Below are positions 31,625 through 46,600 of a stretch of DNA of 64,000 bases, piece by piece (positions within the stretch are counted from its first letter, which is position 1; each line of letters begins with the position of its first letter). The notes under the pieces were generated by a model. The model worked only from the letters and a program-made list of their open reading frames with translations, did no database searches and had not been told where the DNA came from. A program made the position numbers and the translations under genes. The stretch lies in the NCBI GenBank assembly GCA_028673005.1, contig CM054117.1:54063370-54127369 (forward strand), in the 5' to 3' direction. Origin of the DNA: Tanypteryx hageni (Eukaryota > Arthropoda > Insecta > Odonata > Petaluridae).

Positions 31625-34600
31625 GTGAGTTTTTTTAAGTTATGATATATTCCAGTTAGTGTTTATTGATATTTGTGCAGTAATTTATTTCACCGATTAA
31701 TTTATTCAGTGTTTATTGATATTTGTGCAGTAATTTATTTCACTGATTAATTTATTCAGTTGTTATTCTAAGTGGCAAGAAAGAGAAATTTATATTTATC
31801 CTCGTTTTATTATTATTAACTCGGTCTCTCAGGCATTATCTAATGCAATGTATTTGTTCAGGAAAAGGGGAATCATTGAGGGTTTCGAAAGTGGAGCCAT
31901 GGAACTCAGTTCGAGTGACTTTTACTATTCCTCGAGAAGCTGCCCAACGTCTGAGGCTGTTGGCTCAGCAGGGAGATCTGTCACTCAGGCAGTTGGGTAT
32001 CTTATCTGTCCAAGTGGAAGGAGACCAGGTAATTAGAAATTTTTTTGTCATTTATTTTCTTAGACGTTTTGTAAGAATTATTCATTTTTGAAAGTTATAC
32101 AATTTTCAGAAAAGAGTTAAGTTCCATCTGCTATAATCTATTTCAAATTTTCGCTTCATCTTTTCAATGGTGTTTTTTTAATTGATTTGAAGGAAAAATA
32201 TTATTTTGCACTATATTCTCAGTTGCCTTTTCATCTACGATTTTTGTTTACTTTTGTCTTTAACTATGCAGATTTTTTGCATCTTAAGTATTTTCAAATA
32301 TGTTGCTTTGTTAGTATTTTCTTAATAAGCATGTCAGTAAATCCAACAATGTATTGAAATTTTGCTGCCAGCAATTGTTTTGTGAAAACTCGCTCAATTC
32401 CTTTTAATCGAATTTGGTATTTAATAAAACTCAGTTTTTTTCATTTATCAAGCAGTTGGGACTGGATTATATTAAAAACTAATTTTGCATAGATATGTGG
32501 ATTTTCCTGTAATGTAGGGTCACAGGATTCATAAATACTGTGGTAATATCACATCAATTGGGAGTTTCTGCTTTTTCCAATTTTGCTCAAAATATTCAAA
32601 ACGGTAATGTTTTGTGCTCTACATTTTTAGTAGTTTTCTATCACATCATTCATAGCAAGCTTTCATTGTGCTTACCAGTATGAATGCCACTAATTATTAA
32701 GAATTTACTAAGTTTCAGGATTATTTTTGCATTATGATGTGTTTTCAATTGTATTTTTATTGAGCTGTATATTTATATTTTCATTCATTTATATTTATTA
32801 CAGAAATGTTTCTTTACTTTGTATGAGCTAAACATTCGTCAATGAAAGCAAGAGATTTATATTACAATAAAACAACATTATTTGTTTAATATTTCTTTTG
32901 ATAAGCTATATGTTCTCCCTACTTAATTGTAACATTTTTATAGATATATGCAGTGATTAATTCTCTCATTCATTATTATCATAATAGGTGATTTCTCTGA
33001 CAATCGCTGGCCGCTTCAATGAAACGCAAGAGATTGTTCTACAGACAGAAAATAGACAGGTCAGCAATGGTCCAGGCCCTCCAGCCACAATTGACCCAGG
33101 ACCAAGTGGTACAGTTGCAGGAGGAGCTGTGCGAAGCGTCGCAAGGTTACTTGGAGCAGCAGTCGTGGCTTCTGGGTCTGGAGTCCCTCAGGCTCCATCT
33201 CTTGCTACGTCACCAGCTACTCCATCAAATGGAGGACCTGTGGGAACAACACCTCCTCCCCCACCTCGTCCACCAGATCAGTTTCGTAGCCCCAATGTAG
33301 TTGCACCAGGGAGTGATCCTATACCAATTCCTCCGAAGAATGTGTCCGTTGCTGCCAGGCCCGGTGGATATGGCCCCTTTCCTTTTGCGAGCATGACTCA
33401 TGCAGCACATGCTATGCAAAATAGGGAGTCACATCATCAAGGGTCAAGTGTAACTCCAGCAAGTTCATCTGGTACGGCTGCTTCTGCAGTTTCTTCAACC
33501 CAGACCGTTGGAGCAGTGGTTGCTCCACCTGCAGGTGCTCCACGACCGGCTTCTACCCCAACAAGGTTTCCTAATGTTCCCCCACCTCCATATCCAGGCA
33601 CTGCAGGTAGCATCCCTCCATCCAATACTCCACAACCCACTTCTGCTTTTGCTGCATCACCTGCTGCTGGGACGACAACCCCCAATATTGCAGTGGCTGG
33701 ACCTAGCATCTCAGTTCGTCATCCTGCCCCCAATGTGGTAGCCATTAGTTCCCCTGGTCGTCCAATTGCAAGTGGCGATCGTCCATCTGCCCCCAATGTG
33801 GCTCTTTCTAGCCCCCTCTTGGTGAATCTTCTTCAAAATGATGGTGGTACCACTCCAGGGCGCATGCCACCACCTTCAGTTGACAAGCAACGCAAACCTA
33901 AGAAGGTTACTGCAAGAAGAAGGACTGGGGCTGGTGAAGTTTCGTCTTCAGGAGGATCATCGCCTTTGCTATCACCGGGATCTCCTTCATCGAATTCCTC
34001 CAATCCCGATTCATCACAGCCTTTCCCGGTGCCCTCATTTAACATATCCCTGCCCACCATACCAAATCTAAATCTATCTCCTCCCCCACCTACCACAGAA
34101 GGTTCAACGGTTACTGCCAGGATAACACCTGACAGTTCTGCAAGTCCTCATCTTTTGACATCACAGCCTCACCACCATCAAATTCTTCATCCAATTGCCT
34201 ACCAATCAACAGGACCGGCTCAAACTGGATCTATTTCTGCTGGAATTATTTCGCAAATGAGGGCACGACCCCAGACCAACGGGGAGCAGGCAGCCTTGAG
34301 CTCCAACCACCAGAGAACTACAGCTGCGGCACCAGGCAGTAGTACCTCTGTTCCGCAACACTCTGCGCAGCTTAATGTTCAGTCCAAGCACAGTATTATG
34401 CGTGGGGGTAGTGGTGGTGTTGTGGGAGGGATCAATCCCTCTGGACTATCGAGAGGGGTGCCTAGACCACCCACTCCACAGCCAAGACCAGTGGGTGCAT
34501 CACCTCACCGCCCACCCCACACCCAAGCTCCTCCACCATACCCTGGTGTGCAGCAGGTTGCAAGTAGAATGCAGAGACCACCGTCTGCCATTCAAAATCA

Positions 34601-37600
34601 GCAATCAGCTTTGGTACACAATTCACTCTCCCACTCTCTGCAACATAAAAGCATACCTGGTGGCCAATACAATGCGGATTTCAAATTCACTTCAACGAAT
34701 GTCAATGCCGACACTCGTATTGGCATTCCGGGTGTTCAGGCACAGGTGGTGTCTGCCAACAAAGGGGCTACAGCTACATCTTGGGGACAGAGGACACAGC
34801 AGCTTTCTGGAAAGGTGGAGAGTCCTCCTGTGAGTGGACCACAAGCAGTTAAAGCTGGTGGTGAAGATTCTCCTACAGCCTCAGAACCAAATTCCACGAG
34901 TGTTGCTGGCAAGAAGGAAACTAGTCAGAGGAAGGAAAGGCGGGAAGCCACCCCTCCACCTCCCTCCCCGCCCCCTCTCACATCATCCGGCAAGCGACGT
35001 CAATTCCTCATCAATCCACTCACCGGCCACTTAGAACCGATGCCTAGCGACAGCAGTTCCGAAAGCGAGCCCGAATTGCCCTCAGAGTCTTTGTTCGCAG
35101 GTTTCCATGAGCGTCCTGATTCAGTGTTTTCAGATGAGGAGGAATCAAACGTGAGCACCGTATCACGGAAGGAGACTACGGACCAATCTGACTCTGAGGC
35201 CACAGTTAAGTCGACCACCAGTTCTGTGGAGTCACGTCCTCGAGCTGGATCTGGGGAGGCTTCTCAGAGTTCACTCGGAATGGTCTCCTCAGGGCAAACA
35301 TCAAGAGAATCGGGTGGGGCTGCGCTGGCAGCTGGAAATGGTCCCGGAGAGAAAATAAAATTGAGGTTAAAGTTGGAAAAGAATGAGCCTGTTATGCCTG
35401 CTTACAAAGTTGATGTGTCCTTTGTGAATGTGCCTCCAATGAAGAAAGCAGATAAGACTGTGGGAGGAATGGGTAGTCTAGGTGGGTCGTTGGGAAGGAC
35501 TTTCGGCGTTGGTTCACTCGGCTCTGGAGTTTCCAGCAGTGTTGGCAGTCCAATCACCAGTTCTGTGCCCTCTTCAGGGGTGGCTGGTCAGATGGGAGTG
35601 TCTGGCAGCGGTGAGCCTCGTGTGCCACCCCTTCACATATCCCTCCGTGGGCGAAATGCTGCTGTAGTGGTGGCATCACGCAAGGAGGAGAAGGATGGAA
35701 AAAGATTTAGAGAGAAGGACATGAGTGGTGATGGCAGTGGTATGGTGGCTTCACCAGGTTCTGTCATTTCTGGGAGTATAAAGGGTGGCTGTCCCACGGG
35801 AATGGGTGTCATGCATCCTGGGGGTATGTTGGGACGGCAGCCTCCTGAAAAGATCAACAAGAGAAGCAAAGTTAATCGATCGAGGGCACGGGAAGGAATA
35901 ATGGGTGGGGTGGAGGAGAATAGGCTCAAAAGGCCTTCGACCTCCAAAGCACCCAAGGCAAAAATGTGTAAAGAAGCGAATCCCAGCACTGCGATTGGGT
36001 CCATGCCTAGCGTGGGCCACTTGATGGGTGGAAGGAGTGGAGAAGAGCCAATGGAAACCACTGCAATGAGGTTGAAACCCAAATTCAGGGACTTGGATGA
36101 TGTACCGCTCAAGTCTCGGATGCGTGACAGAAATTTCGAGGAGCAGGCAACTAAGGCCAGTTCGGGAGAAATTGTGGCTGGAGCTGTGAAGATAGAGAAT
36201 TCCAAGATACATGATGAGCATTCTGCCCTGAACAGGATGCACTCTGGGAGTCCAAGACCCATCGACCCAGAGGGAAAGGCAGGTTCTTTAGGGTCTCTTG
36301 TGGTTGCTGGAGCTCCTGGAGCTCACAGAGGGAAGCGGAGAGGGGAGGTGAAAAAGAAGGCAGGGGTTGTTGGGCCATCTTCGCTTTCTTTCATGACTCG
36401 GAAGGAACACCACCTGTCCTCCTCCGACATTTTGGAAAGCGAAGGTGGTAGGGTTGAACAGGTAGGAAGAGGTCGTGGGGTCGGTGGGAACAGCAGCGGT
36501 GATCTCAGAGGCATGGGCAAGCAGGTGGGTGGTGAACTTCGGAGAATGAGGTTGGCCGAGTTCTCGTCCTTGCCATCCCTGGGAATGGGGCATAGTGATG
36601 GGGATGGTGTTGTGAATACATCAAGGAATGCAGCTTCGGGAGTGATGCGTCCCTCTGCAAGTGGTGTTGGTGGTGGTAATAATGGTGGTGGTGGTTCTCG
36701 TTTACATTCAAGACGAGAGGGACGAAACGAGAGCCTGGAGAGGACGGCAGTGCCGAGTGCTGATGGTGGGGCCTCTGCTACAGGAGTGCTTAGGAACGCT
36801 CGTAGTGTCGAGGCGAGGTATCCTCATGCATCAATGGAGAATGGTGAGTTGGCAGTGGGGAGTCTGTTGTCGACACCTGGGGCCAAGAGGGGAGTGGGAG
36901 GAGGTGCAATGTATGGTGAGAGAGAAGTCAGAGCAGGAATAGCGGCTTTAGAAAGGAGGGTTCCAAGTGAGAGCAAAATGGAAGAATCCAAGGTTTTGCA
37001 ACCCCAGGGTCGAAGGAACCATCCTAGTGATAAGGATAAGGATCTCAGTTTCACAGGTAAATTTCGCACTAAATATAGATGATTGAAGAGGCTTAAATGT
37101 TAAATTATTCAAATCATATCTTATTTACTTGTGAGAGTAAGAAAAATTTTTAAGATTGGCAAATTTGATGTATTCCTTCAAATAAAGAGTATGATATCAG
37201 TAGTGCCATAATAATTTCCGTTTATTTCGGTTGGTTATGTAATACTATTTAAGTTTCTTATATGAAAACTAGGTCAAGTTTTTGTTTTAGGTTATGAAAT
37301 TTTTTAAGAAGTATTTATTATTATTGATAGTTTAGTATCTGATATTTAGTATAATTTTGAAATTTTACTTCATCATTTATGCTGTTTTTTAATGAAACCC
37401 CTTTTAGAAGCATGTATACTATAATTCCTAGGCACTCAAAAATCTCATATTGCCATGTCATTAACCTTTGATTACAGTACATTGATATGTAGCAGTAGTA
37501 GCCTTGTTTATTAAATTGGTTAAATCATTACTCAGTAACTCATAAATTGCATTTTTCACTTTGTGTAATCTTATAGATTTTGATTTAGCTGTAGAAGTAG

Positions 37601-40600
37601 ACAAATGCTTAAGTATTGCTTGATTTTAAAAGTTTTTTCGATTTTTTTATTTTTATGAGGTATTATGAACCTGCATTGCATTTTTTATTTTGATTTATTT
37701 AATCCAGATGTTTATTCCATTTATTTAAGTTAAATTTTATGTAAAATTTTGTCAGAATGGAAGAAATCAACTAATTTTCCTATTTACTTGAAGAGTTTTA
37801 TTTTATTTTATATGCTATCTCGATGATAGTTCAACAAAGGAGTCCAATATAAGAAATTTCAATTTTTGAAGCTGTTAGAATTTGTTCATTTATACATGTT
37901 AAATATTTATAGGAATTTTTGAAACTACTTGTTAGTGGTTAAGTTTTGCTGTAATGTGTACCTGTTTATATTGAGTATGGTTTGCTCTCTACATATTTGT
38001 GATCATGTCCTAGATAAATTGTAATCATGAGATGAGATGGTATTCACCTTTCACCAGTATTTATTTTTCTTATATAATGTATATAATATTCTAAGAAATT
38101 TGAAATTGCTAAAATTAGAATTTTTAATGAAAATGATTCCAACAATGCTATCTGGTGCCATTTATATGTATAAACAATAGATATGTATTGATTTTGCATT
38201 CTGGTCATTAATAGCTAAGATTTTATATGATTTGAATGACTTATTTAAAAAAGAAAGTGTGATTTTCTACACATTACAATGAAGCTTGATGCTCCATTTG
38301 TTTACAAACCATCCTAAATATATTATCATTAACCTGGAAATTGTGATTTGACCACAATCCCATATATTTTTCTTATGAGCATTCAAAGTTCACAAATTTT
38401 GAGTGGAAATTGAATTCTCTTGGTTGAATTATAACACTTATATTTGGGTAAATCTATGTTCTTAGGCATCTTTTCCATTCTTGAATGTCAAATACTATGT
38501 AAATATTAAATAAAAATCAGTAAACCAGAAAGTTTTTAATTGGGTCTTCACCCAAAGGTACATTCAGATAAAACATCCTTGTATATCCTTAATTTGATAT
38601 AAAAGGAAACATTAGGTAATATAATTTACTTTCTAATATGCATACATGATGCAATGAAAACATTCATTCATTTTGTACTTTCAAACTAGATAAATGTAAT
38701 ATTTAACATCATCGATTTTATGTATTGGAAGTATTCAGTCATTTGTTCTATTGCCATGTTTGCTCAAAAGCACCAGAATGGGAAACATTTATTACTTCTG
38801 TAAACATAATATCATGTATTGTTCAACTCATAGTTGTAGTCATATGTTACCAGATGGGTAAATTGACCATTTTTTTGTCTTCTTTGATATGGATCACAAG
38901 TTTGACTCATTATAGGGAATTTGTTTATTATCAAATTGTAGTAATTGCAACATTGTGTTAATGTTAGTATTGGCTTAAATTTATAAGCTGATCATCCAGA
39001 GATACCAGTGGGAAGAGAAGACCATTTGCAGATACAAGAGGCAGCCAGTCGTTTTAATTTCTTTTGTCATTTTTCCGAGTTTTTGTTATTATTCATTGTT
39101 ATTATTATAAGTATCATGCCTCTTCTCTTATTAATTATTCATTTTAAATTATTTTTCTCATTATTTCCTTGTTAATAAGCTAATAAAGTGAACTTAGGAA
39201 AGGAATATTTTAATAGAAGTTTTTCTGTCTATATAGTGTGCATATAAATAGAATTAATTGATTTGATATGTTCATATGTGTTAGTCCCTTTTACTCTATT
39301 TAGTGTTTTATGCTATAAAATTTTGTACTTGTTATAGCCTGTAAAAATTAGTTTTGTTTTTTTCTATTTTTAACCATCTACAAGTTTTAGTAACTTTTGA
39401 AATTTAAAAGCTTGGCTATATAAAATATAATTTTGATGCCAAATTTTACTTGAGCTCCGTTGTCTTTTGTGGATGAATATCACTAGAAACATTTGTTTGT
39501 GGTTATTATTTAGTGTAATTGATTACTTTAAAAAACTTGATTAAGTCATTTTAGTCAGTTAAAATTTGTAAAAATAAAATGTTCTCAAGAATAGAGGTGA
39601 AAAGAAAAGCTTGGAGGATTTTATGAAATTCAGAAAACTTCTGTAGGAAATAAAGACGAGGTATTGCACCTCAACAAATGCTGGAGAAAATGTAAATTGA
39701 TAAAATGAATGACACAGTGTAGGGTGGTAATAAAAAGTGAAAATCGACATGTAATTTGTTTTTTTAAGGGAGGAGGTAACTTTCCTGTTTCAAATTATTT
39801 TATTCTAGCCAAATACACTCTGGAAACTTGGTTTGGATTTGCTTTCTCTCTCCATAAGGAGGCATCTAACATCACCCAGGATTCAAGTTTAAAGCATAAA
39901 TTAAGACAGTTTTGCATTCCTTCTGTTAGGAGAAACTCTTCTTGCCCTTAAATATTAAATTTTTCTGAACAAAAGAAACTTTTAGCTAACTTAATCTTCA
40001 TTTGAAGGAGTTGGATTCTACAAATATCATTTTAACTTTTATTCACTTTCATTGTCAGAAAGCAAATCTTGAAATGTTTTTAGATTTTCGGGAAGAAATT
40101 AATCTTATTTTAAATGCTTGGTAGTTTAGTTTGTGATAAAATTCTGAGATTTTCCTTTAAATATTGAAAGTATTTTCCTTGCAATAAATGCTTTATATCA
40201 GAATTCTGGAATATTGGAATCAAAAGTGTGGGTTATGTAATGTAGGTATCAAACTATTGGCATTAAAACCTTAAGTGTTAGGTTGCTGTTTTTAATTTTA
40301 CATATTCTTGTAAGTACCTATATGCTTTTGGTCACAGACAAGTGCAATATTTCCACTTGAATGTATCATTGTCAGGTCTAACATGTCATGTTGGCTGAGC
40401 AAATTAAGGGACAAATTTTGAACTAAAGTACTTGTTTATTATATTTTCATTCTTGCAAGTGTGCATTTTTGTATTTTGCCAGCTTTTATTAGTACATAAT
40501 GGGTCAACTATTCATTTTTCAGACTCTCAGGGTCCATTATTAGCTGTGAAGGTGATATCCAGGGGCACGAAGAGTAGCAGTCCATTGCCTGCCGCCAGTC

Positions 40601-43600
40601 AAACACTTTCTCAGGAAACGACCTCCAGTGGACCAGTTAAGAAGGAACACCTTCATGTGCCATCACCTTACAAGCCAAGTGAACCTGTGATATCGGAACA
40701 CACTCATACGCCAGTGTCAGCTACTCAGAAATTAGATGGTCTTGTCTACTCACCAAAAGTGGACAGACAAAAAAGAGATATTGTTAGTGGAAGTGGGATA
40801 ATGTTTAATAGGGACGTCTCCACTGGTATTGCAAGTGAAGCAAAGAACAGTTCCCATAGTAAAATAGAAAATGTGCTACAACACTCTTCAAGGCTCCCTG
40901 CAGGCTCTAGTGCAGTTCACCCTCCCTCATCATTGCCCATAAGCTCCTCGGCTACTGGAAGTAGCATAACAACCACCACGAATGCCCCATCTTCATCCAA
41001 AGCTCCTAACAGAACTGTAACCATGGTCCAAATCCCGAATGACATTACTCACAGTAAAATTTCCCTCCCAATTATGTCGGGCAAGTCTGGCCCGAACTGC
41101 ATCAGTGATAAGGGGATGGATTCGCTTGCAGTGAGTGTGAGCAGAAAGAGTGAGTTGGGACGCAATGACAAGACCAGGGGAATTCCTCAAGGTCAGTCGT
41201 TTTCCAGTGCAAAGAAAGTGGCTGTCGAAAAGGCAAAAGCTGGCAAAGGAACAGTGTCTAGTGTGATGGGTGGAGGAGGTAGGTTGATGGATAAGCCAAT
41301 TTCGAAGGTTAATCAGCCTGGTGCTCCTGGTGAAAAGAAAGAGTTATCCAAGTCCCCAGCTAATTCCCCTCCTCTGACTCCCTTGCCTTCCCCATTGTCA
41401 GCAGAGATGAAATCAAAAGTTACGTCTGTTTCTTCGCTTTCCATAGAACTCAAGGGAAAGAATCCCACACCCTCGCCAGTTAGGGATGTAAAACTGAAGC
41501 ATCCCCCTTTGAATCCATCTGTGGACTTAAATGCAAAGTGTCCTATAACCTCATCACCAAAGAAGGATATCAAGGTTCAGCAGGTGCATCAACAGCTCAG
41601 GAAGAACACGTTTGATGATACATTGGCTATGATGAAAAAGGAACATCGGGTGATTGGTAAATCTGGGCCTCACTACATTGCGGCAGAAAAAGGCTTGGAG
41701 GAAAAGGTTTTGGGGCATCCGTCTCAACTACCTTCTCAACAAGCAAAACCTGTGACTAAATCTGTTTCCCAAGACTTTCGCTGTGAAACGACAGAGTCCT
41801 TTGTGGTATGTGATTCTAATCAAGTATTTTTGGTGTTGAAAGTCTCCTTTAACAAATATTTATTGAATGAAATAGAGTAATTTGCATTCATATGTTGATA
41901 TTAATTTTGCATGTAATTGTAAGTTTTGCCAGTTAGTATTTGGTTTTATTCTTGTAAAAGAATAAATTATTAAATGAGGTATTATTAATGTGTTAAAAAT
42001 TTTATGGTGGTTGGTGTAGTGATGTGGTTTTTAGCTAAAAATAAGCAGGGCTTTTGGGATGGATTTGTCTTTAAAGAAGTATTTTTTCTCAGGTTTTCTG
42101 GTAGTATATTGGTCTAAAAGCATGTGAATCATGTTGATACACAGCTTTGAAGCTTTGTGAGGTAATTCAGGTAATATAAAATTACAATTAATTTGCCTAA
42201 AGGTAATTGAATGCTGTTTGAGTATCATTGTGTCTGCATTCTTGTTATTTACATAAAATCTGTATATCATCAATATTTCTATTTTAACCTTTGTTAATAT
42301 ACAAAGTTCTGCAATCAAAATGATCATATTTATGCCACACACATGCTTTGTTTACTATTGCATTAAGTTTCTATGATATTAATATATAAATCAGCAGATG
42401 TCATTGATTTACTTTTTTTTTTCAGTGTGAGAATTTAACACCTGAGCAAACGATCACGGACCCAGCTAAGGCTGTTACAGCATCAGTTGTGCCCCCCATC
42501 GTGACTGATCTTGTAATGTCTGCAAAGGTGGTCACTGTTGCAGCGAATGGTAGCTTAGAGAAGGGAGTGGAGAGGGGTTCTGAGAGCCCAGCCGGAACAA
42601 ACAGGGAAGAGGGTGGGGGTAATACTCAGGGAGAAGACTCGGGGATAGAGTCAATGGATGCTCTCTCTGAGAAAAGCCCGAACCAAGGGGAGAGTCCTTG
42701 CCGCAAGGATGAAAAAGAAGCAGAGACATGTTGTGATAAACCACCTGCGTTAGTAAACCCAGCTGTGAGCTCTGTGTCTGTTCCCATTAATCCCCCAAGA
42801 AACACTTCAGTGCCTTCAAGTGGAGCTTTGGTTGCCCCTAAAACGACAACAGTGGAGGGGGTATTACCAACAACAGTGACTTCTGAAGAATCTAGCAAGT
42901 CCTCATCTCATCCTGGCAATGGACATGAGCCTTCTCCAGGTGAAGCTTCAATTCCTCTGGAAACTGGAGATGGTCGACAGAAAAGTAAGGATGTGGATCG
43001 AGTGACCATTCCCGAGCCGTCTGATAAGGGCAGTTTGGACAATCAGGTTCAGGATTCTAAGGGATCAAAGCTAGAGGATGTCGGAAGTCGAGTGGAAGAG
43101 GCTCCTGGGACCAACCCAGCCCCTGCACCATCAATCCCAATCTCACATCCTCCTGTGTCATCCTCCAACCCACCCTTGGTTCCTCCCTCAGTATCACCTC
43201 CCAGTCATCCTATCCCAACACCCAATCATACATCAAATCCAACCTCTAACTCCCCTTCCATCCCTTCCTCCACATCCATCTTAATCCCCTCCTCTAATCC
43301 TCCCTCAAATCAAACGTCAATTCCCCCTTCAACATCACCCTTAGTTCCTTCCCTAAACCTTCCAGCTTTAGCAGATCAATCAAATGATTTGCCTTCTATG
43401 GAACCATTGAAATCCCTTAACCCTAGAGATAAACCATCAGAGACTTCTACCAAATTACCCTCAGTGAGTGATAAAAAGGAAGGTAAAGGGTCTAATGAAA
43501 TATGTAATATTGAAAACTCCGAAAGTGAAGTAGGTAAGAGTAGCGCAGAAGGAACTGTTGCCACGGTAGTAGCAACAGTAACTTCTAGGACTCAAATGCC

Positions 43601-46600
43601 AGCTAATACAGCAATAGAAGTATCCAGAGCACCCACAGTACAGGTGACAAGTCAAGCTCCCATTCCTGCGACAACGACGACGGTGTTTGCAATTCAACCT
43701 GGTGTAACTCTCAGCCAATCTGCTTCTGTTATAGCTGCCACAACAACGGGTGGGAGGCCTGTTGGATCGACCCCATTCAGTGTACCACCTGGTGCAAAAA
43801 TGGTGCCCATCAAACTTGTTACTTTACCAAAAGCCGGGCAGGGTCATAGTCAAGCGGGGGGAGCCACTAAAACCCTTTTGGAGGTCAGTATACCAAAAGG
43901 TGAGGCTGGATCTAAAGGAGGCTCAGCTGGCAGTGGGACAATGCTGTTGCCTACTACTGCCAGTCCTGTCAAAGTTTTGGTGTCCAAGGTCTCTCCGATG
44001 AAAGCCCCAGGATCTTCTGCGTCAGTTGTGGGTCAGGGTGGTGTTGTGGGTGGAGGTGGAGCTTCTGCTCAAGGTGTAACAGCCGTTGTTGTGAAATCTG
44101 TTGTTGTGACTGGAACGTCACCTTCACTTATAAACATGGTAGCTCAGCCAATGGAGCAAGCTGAGTCACATGCTGCCACCCGTGGTGAGGGATTTCAAAA
44201 GGATTCAGAAGAATCTGAAACTGTAATTGCAGTAAGTACTGCAAATGCTATCGGAATGGGTCACTCATCTGGTGTACGGTGGTCTGCTGCTGATGAACTT
44301 TATGGAAAGCGTTCGTTTGAATCAGACAGTAAAGATGCATGTTCTATTGGTAGTAGTGGCAACAAGACACCACCATCGGCAATATCTTCTCCCACATTAG
44401 AAGACCCTCAACCTATTCGCATTACTCCTCCTCTTTACACCTATTCCAATCCCGAAAAGCACCGTGAGACACCTTCCCCTTCCTTGGATGATGGGCAAAA
44501 CCTTCTCGACTTGGAAGGACTTGATTCATCTGTAAACAGGTCGCAGTCTAAGAAGGAATCTCAGTCCTCGATTGCCGAGGTTAATGAGGGTCTTCTGCAT
44601 GATGAGGAAAAGTCAACCGAAGGGGAAGGGATTGCACATGAGGGGGCAGTTTCTAGCAAGGACTTACTTGGTGGTTCTGATGTGCCACGAGAATCCGGTG
44701 GAGATCACAATTATGTTTCCCGGAGTAAAGGAAAAGAAAAGCGCCTAGAACAGTTGTTAATAGAAATACCTGCTGAGGCAGAATCTGAAGAGAAAAGGAG
44801 TGCACCTGTAGTTGGTAGAAACACAAGATCAAGCACACGATTAGTTAGTCCAGATGGGGGAGTGTCGGGGACAAAGGTAATGCGGGAGGGCTCCCCTTTG
44901 GTGTCTCGCTCCACGCCAAAGGCTAGCCCTAAAGACCATAAAGAGGATGAAGTGGCATCCAGTTCATTGTCCTCATCCATAATCAAGTGCAGTCCTAAGA
45001 CAAACACGGTTAGCAAGCTCAGTCCCGTGCCTCGTGCCAGCAAACGTAAGCGTCAGGAATCTGAGAGCAGCGGAGCATCGTCTGTGGGAACTAAGGATGA
45101 TCAGGATGAGTCATTGCCGATGACGTTGTCTGGATACAGGCGGACAGACAGAGAACACAGGAGAAGTGCGACCCCCGACTCTGGAGAGACGGGAACTCCT
45201 AGACCAATCAAACGTAAGTGTTCAGAAAATGCAGCAGAGTTGATAAAAGCGTGTATGGGTTTGGAGGAATCGTCTGGTGTTCCCAAGCAACAACAGTCTC
45301 CATCTGCTCACCATTCCCTGCCACCTCACTTGCATAATAAAGCCGGAGTTGGGGGATGTACGTCTTTGGCACCACCACCAGTGCCAGCTACCAAGGAAGA
45401 TGCTGAGAAGATGAGGCATGCTGGAACTCCACCTGTTGCGATATCTTCAAGCTCTAGCGGGGCTACATTGGCATCTGGCACTGGTGGTACTGAAAGGTCT
45501 GAAGGTGACCAACCCTCGACCCGAAGAGGAGGGAAACCTCGAAGAGGTAAGGATTTGCAATTGACGGAAAGAAATTAATGAGAATTGTATGGAAAATGAA
45601 ATTATCGTCCTTAAGTAATAGGATTCTTAAATACTTGCTTAAATGCCAGAGAAAGTTGTATGTGAAATATTGGAAGCATATGTTAATTTGGTGCATAATT
45701 TTCCATCCTTGGAATGTTATTTTAATAAAAAAATCATACATTGTATTTGGTTTGTCCATCTGTATGCATGTAAGAGAGGTTATACCACATTGTTTTATGA
45801 AGAAAATTGATGTGTAGAATCTGTATCATAGTAGTATGCAAAAAATGACAAACTGGAATCAACCAATGAGAGTCACTGCATGACTGGAAAGAAAATATGG
45901 ACTTTTTGCTTTAACTCTTAAAATTTTCAACCAAAAAAAAGTAATTTATTTTCAGAAGTTATAGAGCCGAGCAAAAGAAACATTTCTTGCCATAATGAAA
46001 AAATTTCGTTTAAATACCGGAATCACTACTATGGATGTTTTTTTGTAATATCAGATTTAATCCAATTGTTTTCAATTTTAAAAGAGTTGTTTATGCCTTT
46101 CAAAGTCTGGTTGGTCTAAAATTGTGGGTTATTAATTAACCCCATGAGTTCTGATTATGATTCTAATTCGTGGCTGTAACAAGAGACCAAACCAGGAGCG
46201 ATTTTGTAGTTTTCTTGCATTAACTGTAACTGAACATAATCTTAGAGCCATATTTTCTTTTACCTGGAAGACTAGCATATACAATGTTTAAGTATTTATA
46301 AAATTCTCAAAAAGGAACATTTACTGTATTTATTTAAATACCGCATGCACCTTTTTAAAAAAAATCTTTATATATATATATACATATACATAAACACACA
46401 CATTTCAGACAAAGCTTTAGTTTCTGTTTCAAGAAGACAATTTTCATCATGTTGCAAATGTAGCATCAACTACATAGCAAATAACATCAAATATGTGATG
46501 AAGAAAGAAACTTTTAAAACCAATTTATTTTGATTAGTGTTATCAAATGGAAAATGAAATAACAGATTTTTACTTTTGCTTTCTCAAAAATATGAAGTGC

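Noticed and set aside
35633..36262. 209-codon open frame on the minus strand, opposite NCOA6 exon 3
   Set aside because: Overlaps strongly supported sense coding sequence; it is a frame shadow caused by low stop-codon density in GC-richer, biased-codon DNA.
40432..40522. Open frame upstream of NCOA6 exon 4
   Set aside because: Phase match with exon 3 and a strong acceptor at 40521-40522 show that the exon starts at 40523; the upstream part is intron.
41806..41880. Readthrough of NCOA6 exon 4 to a stop codon at 41880
   Set aside because: A good GTATGT donor at 41806 joins exon 5 in frame; the readthrough tail looks like intron.
46368..46400. TA/CA run as a promoter TATA region
   Set aside because: Simple dinucleotide repeat in the middle of an intron with no nearby gene start.
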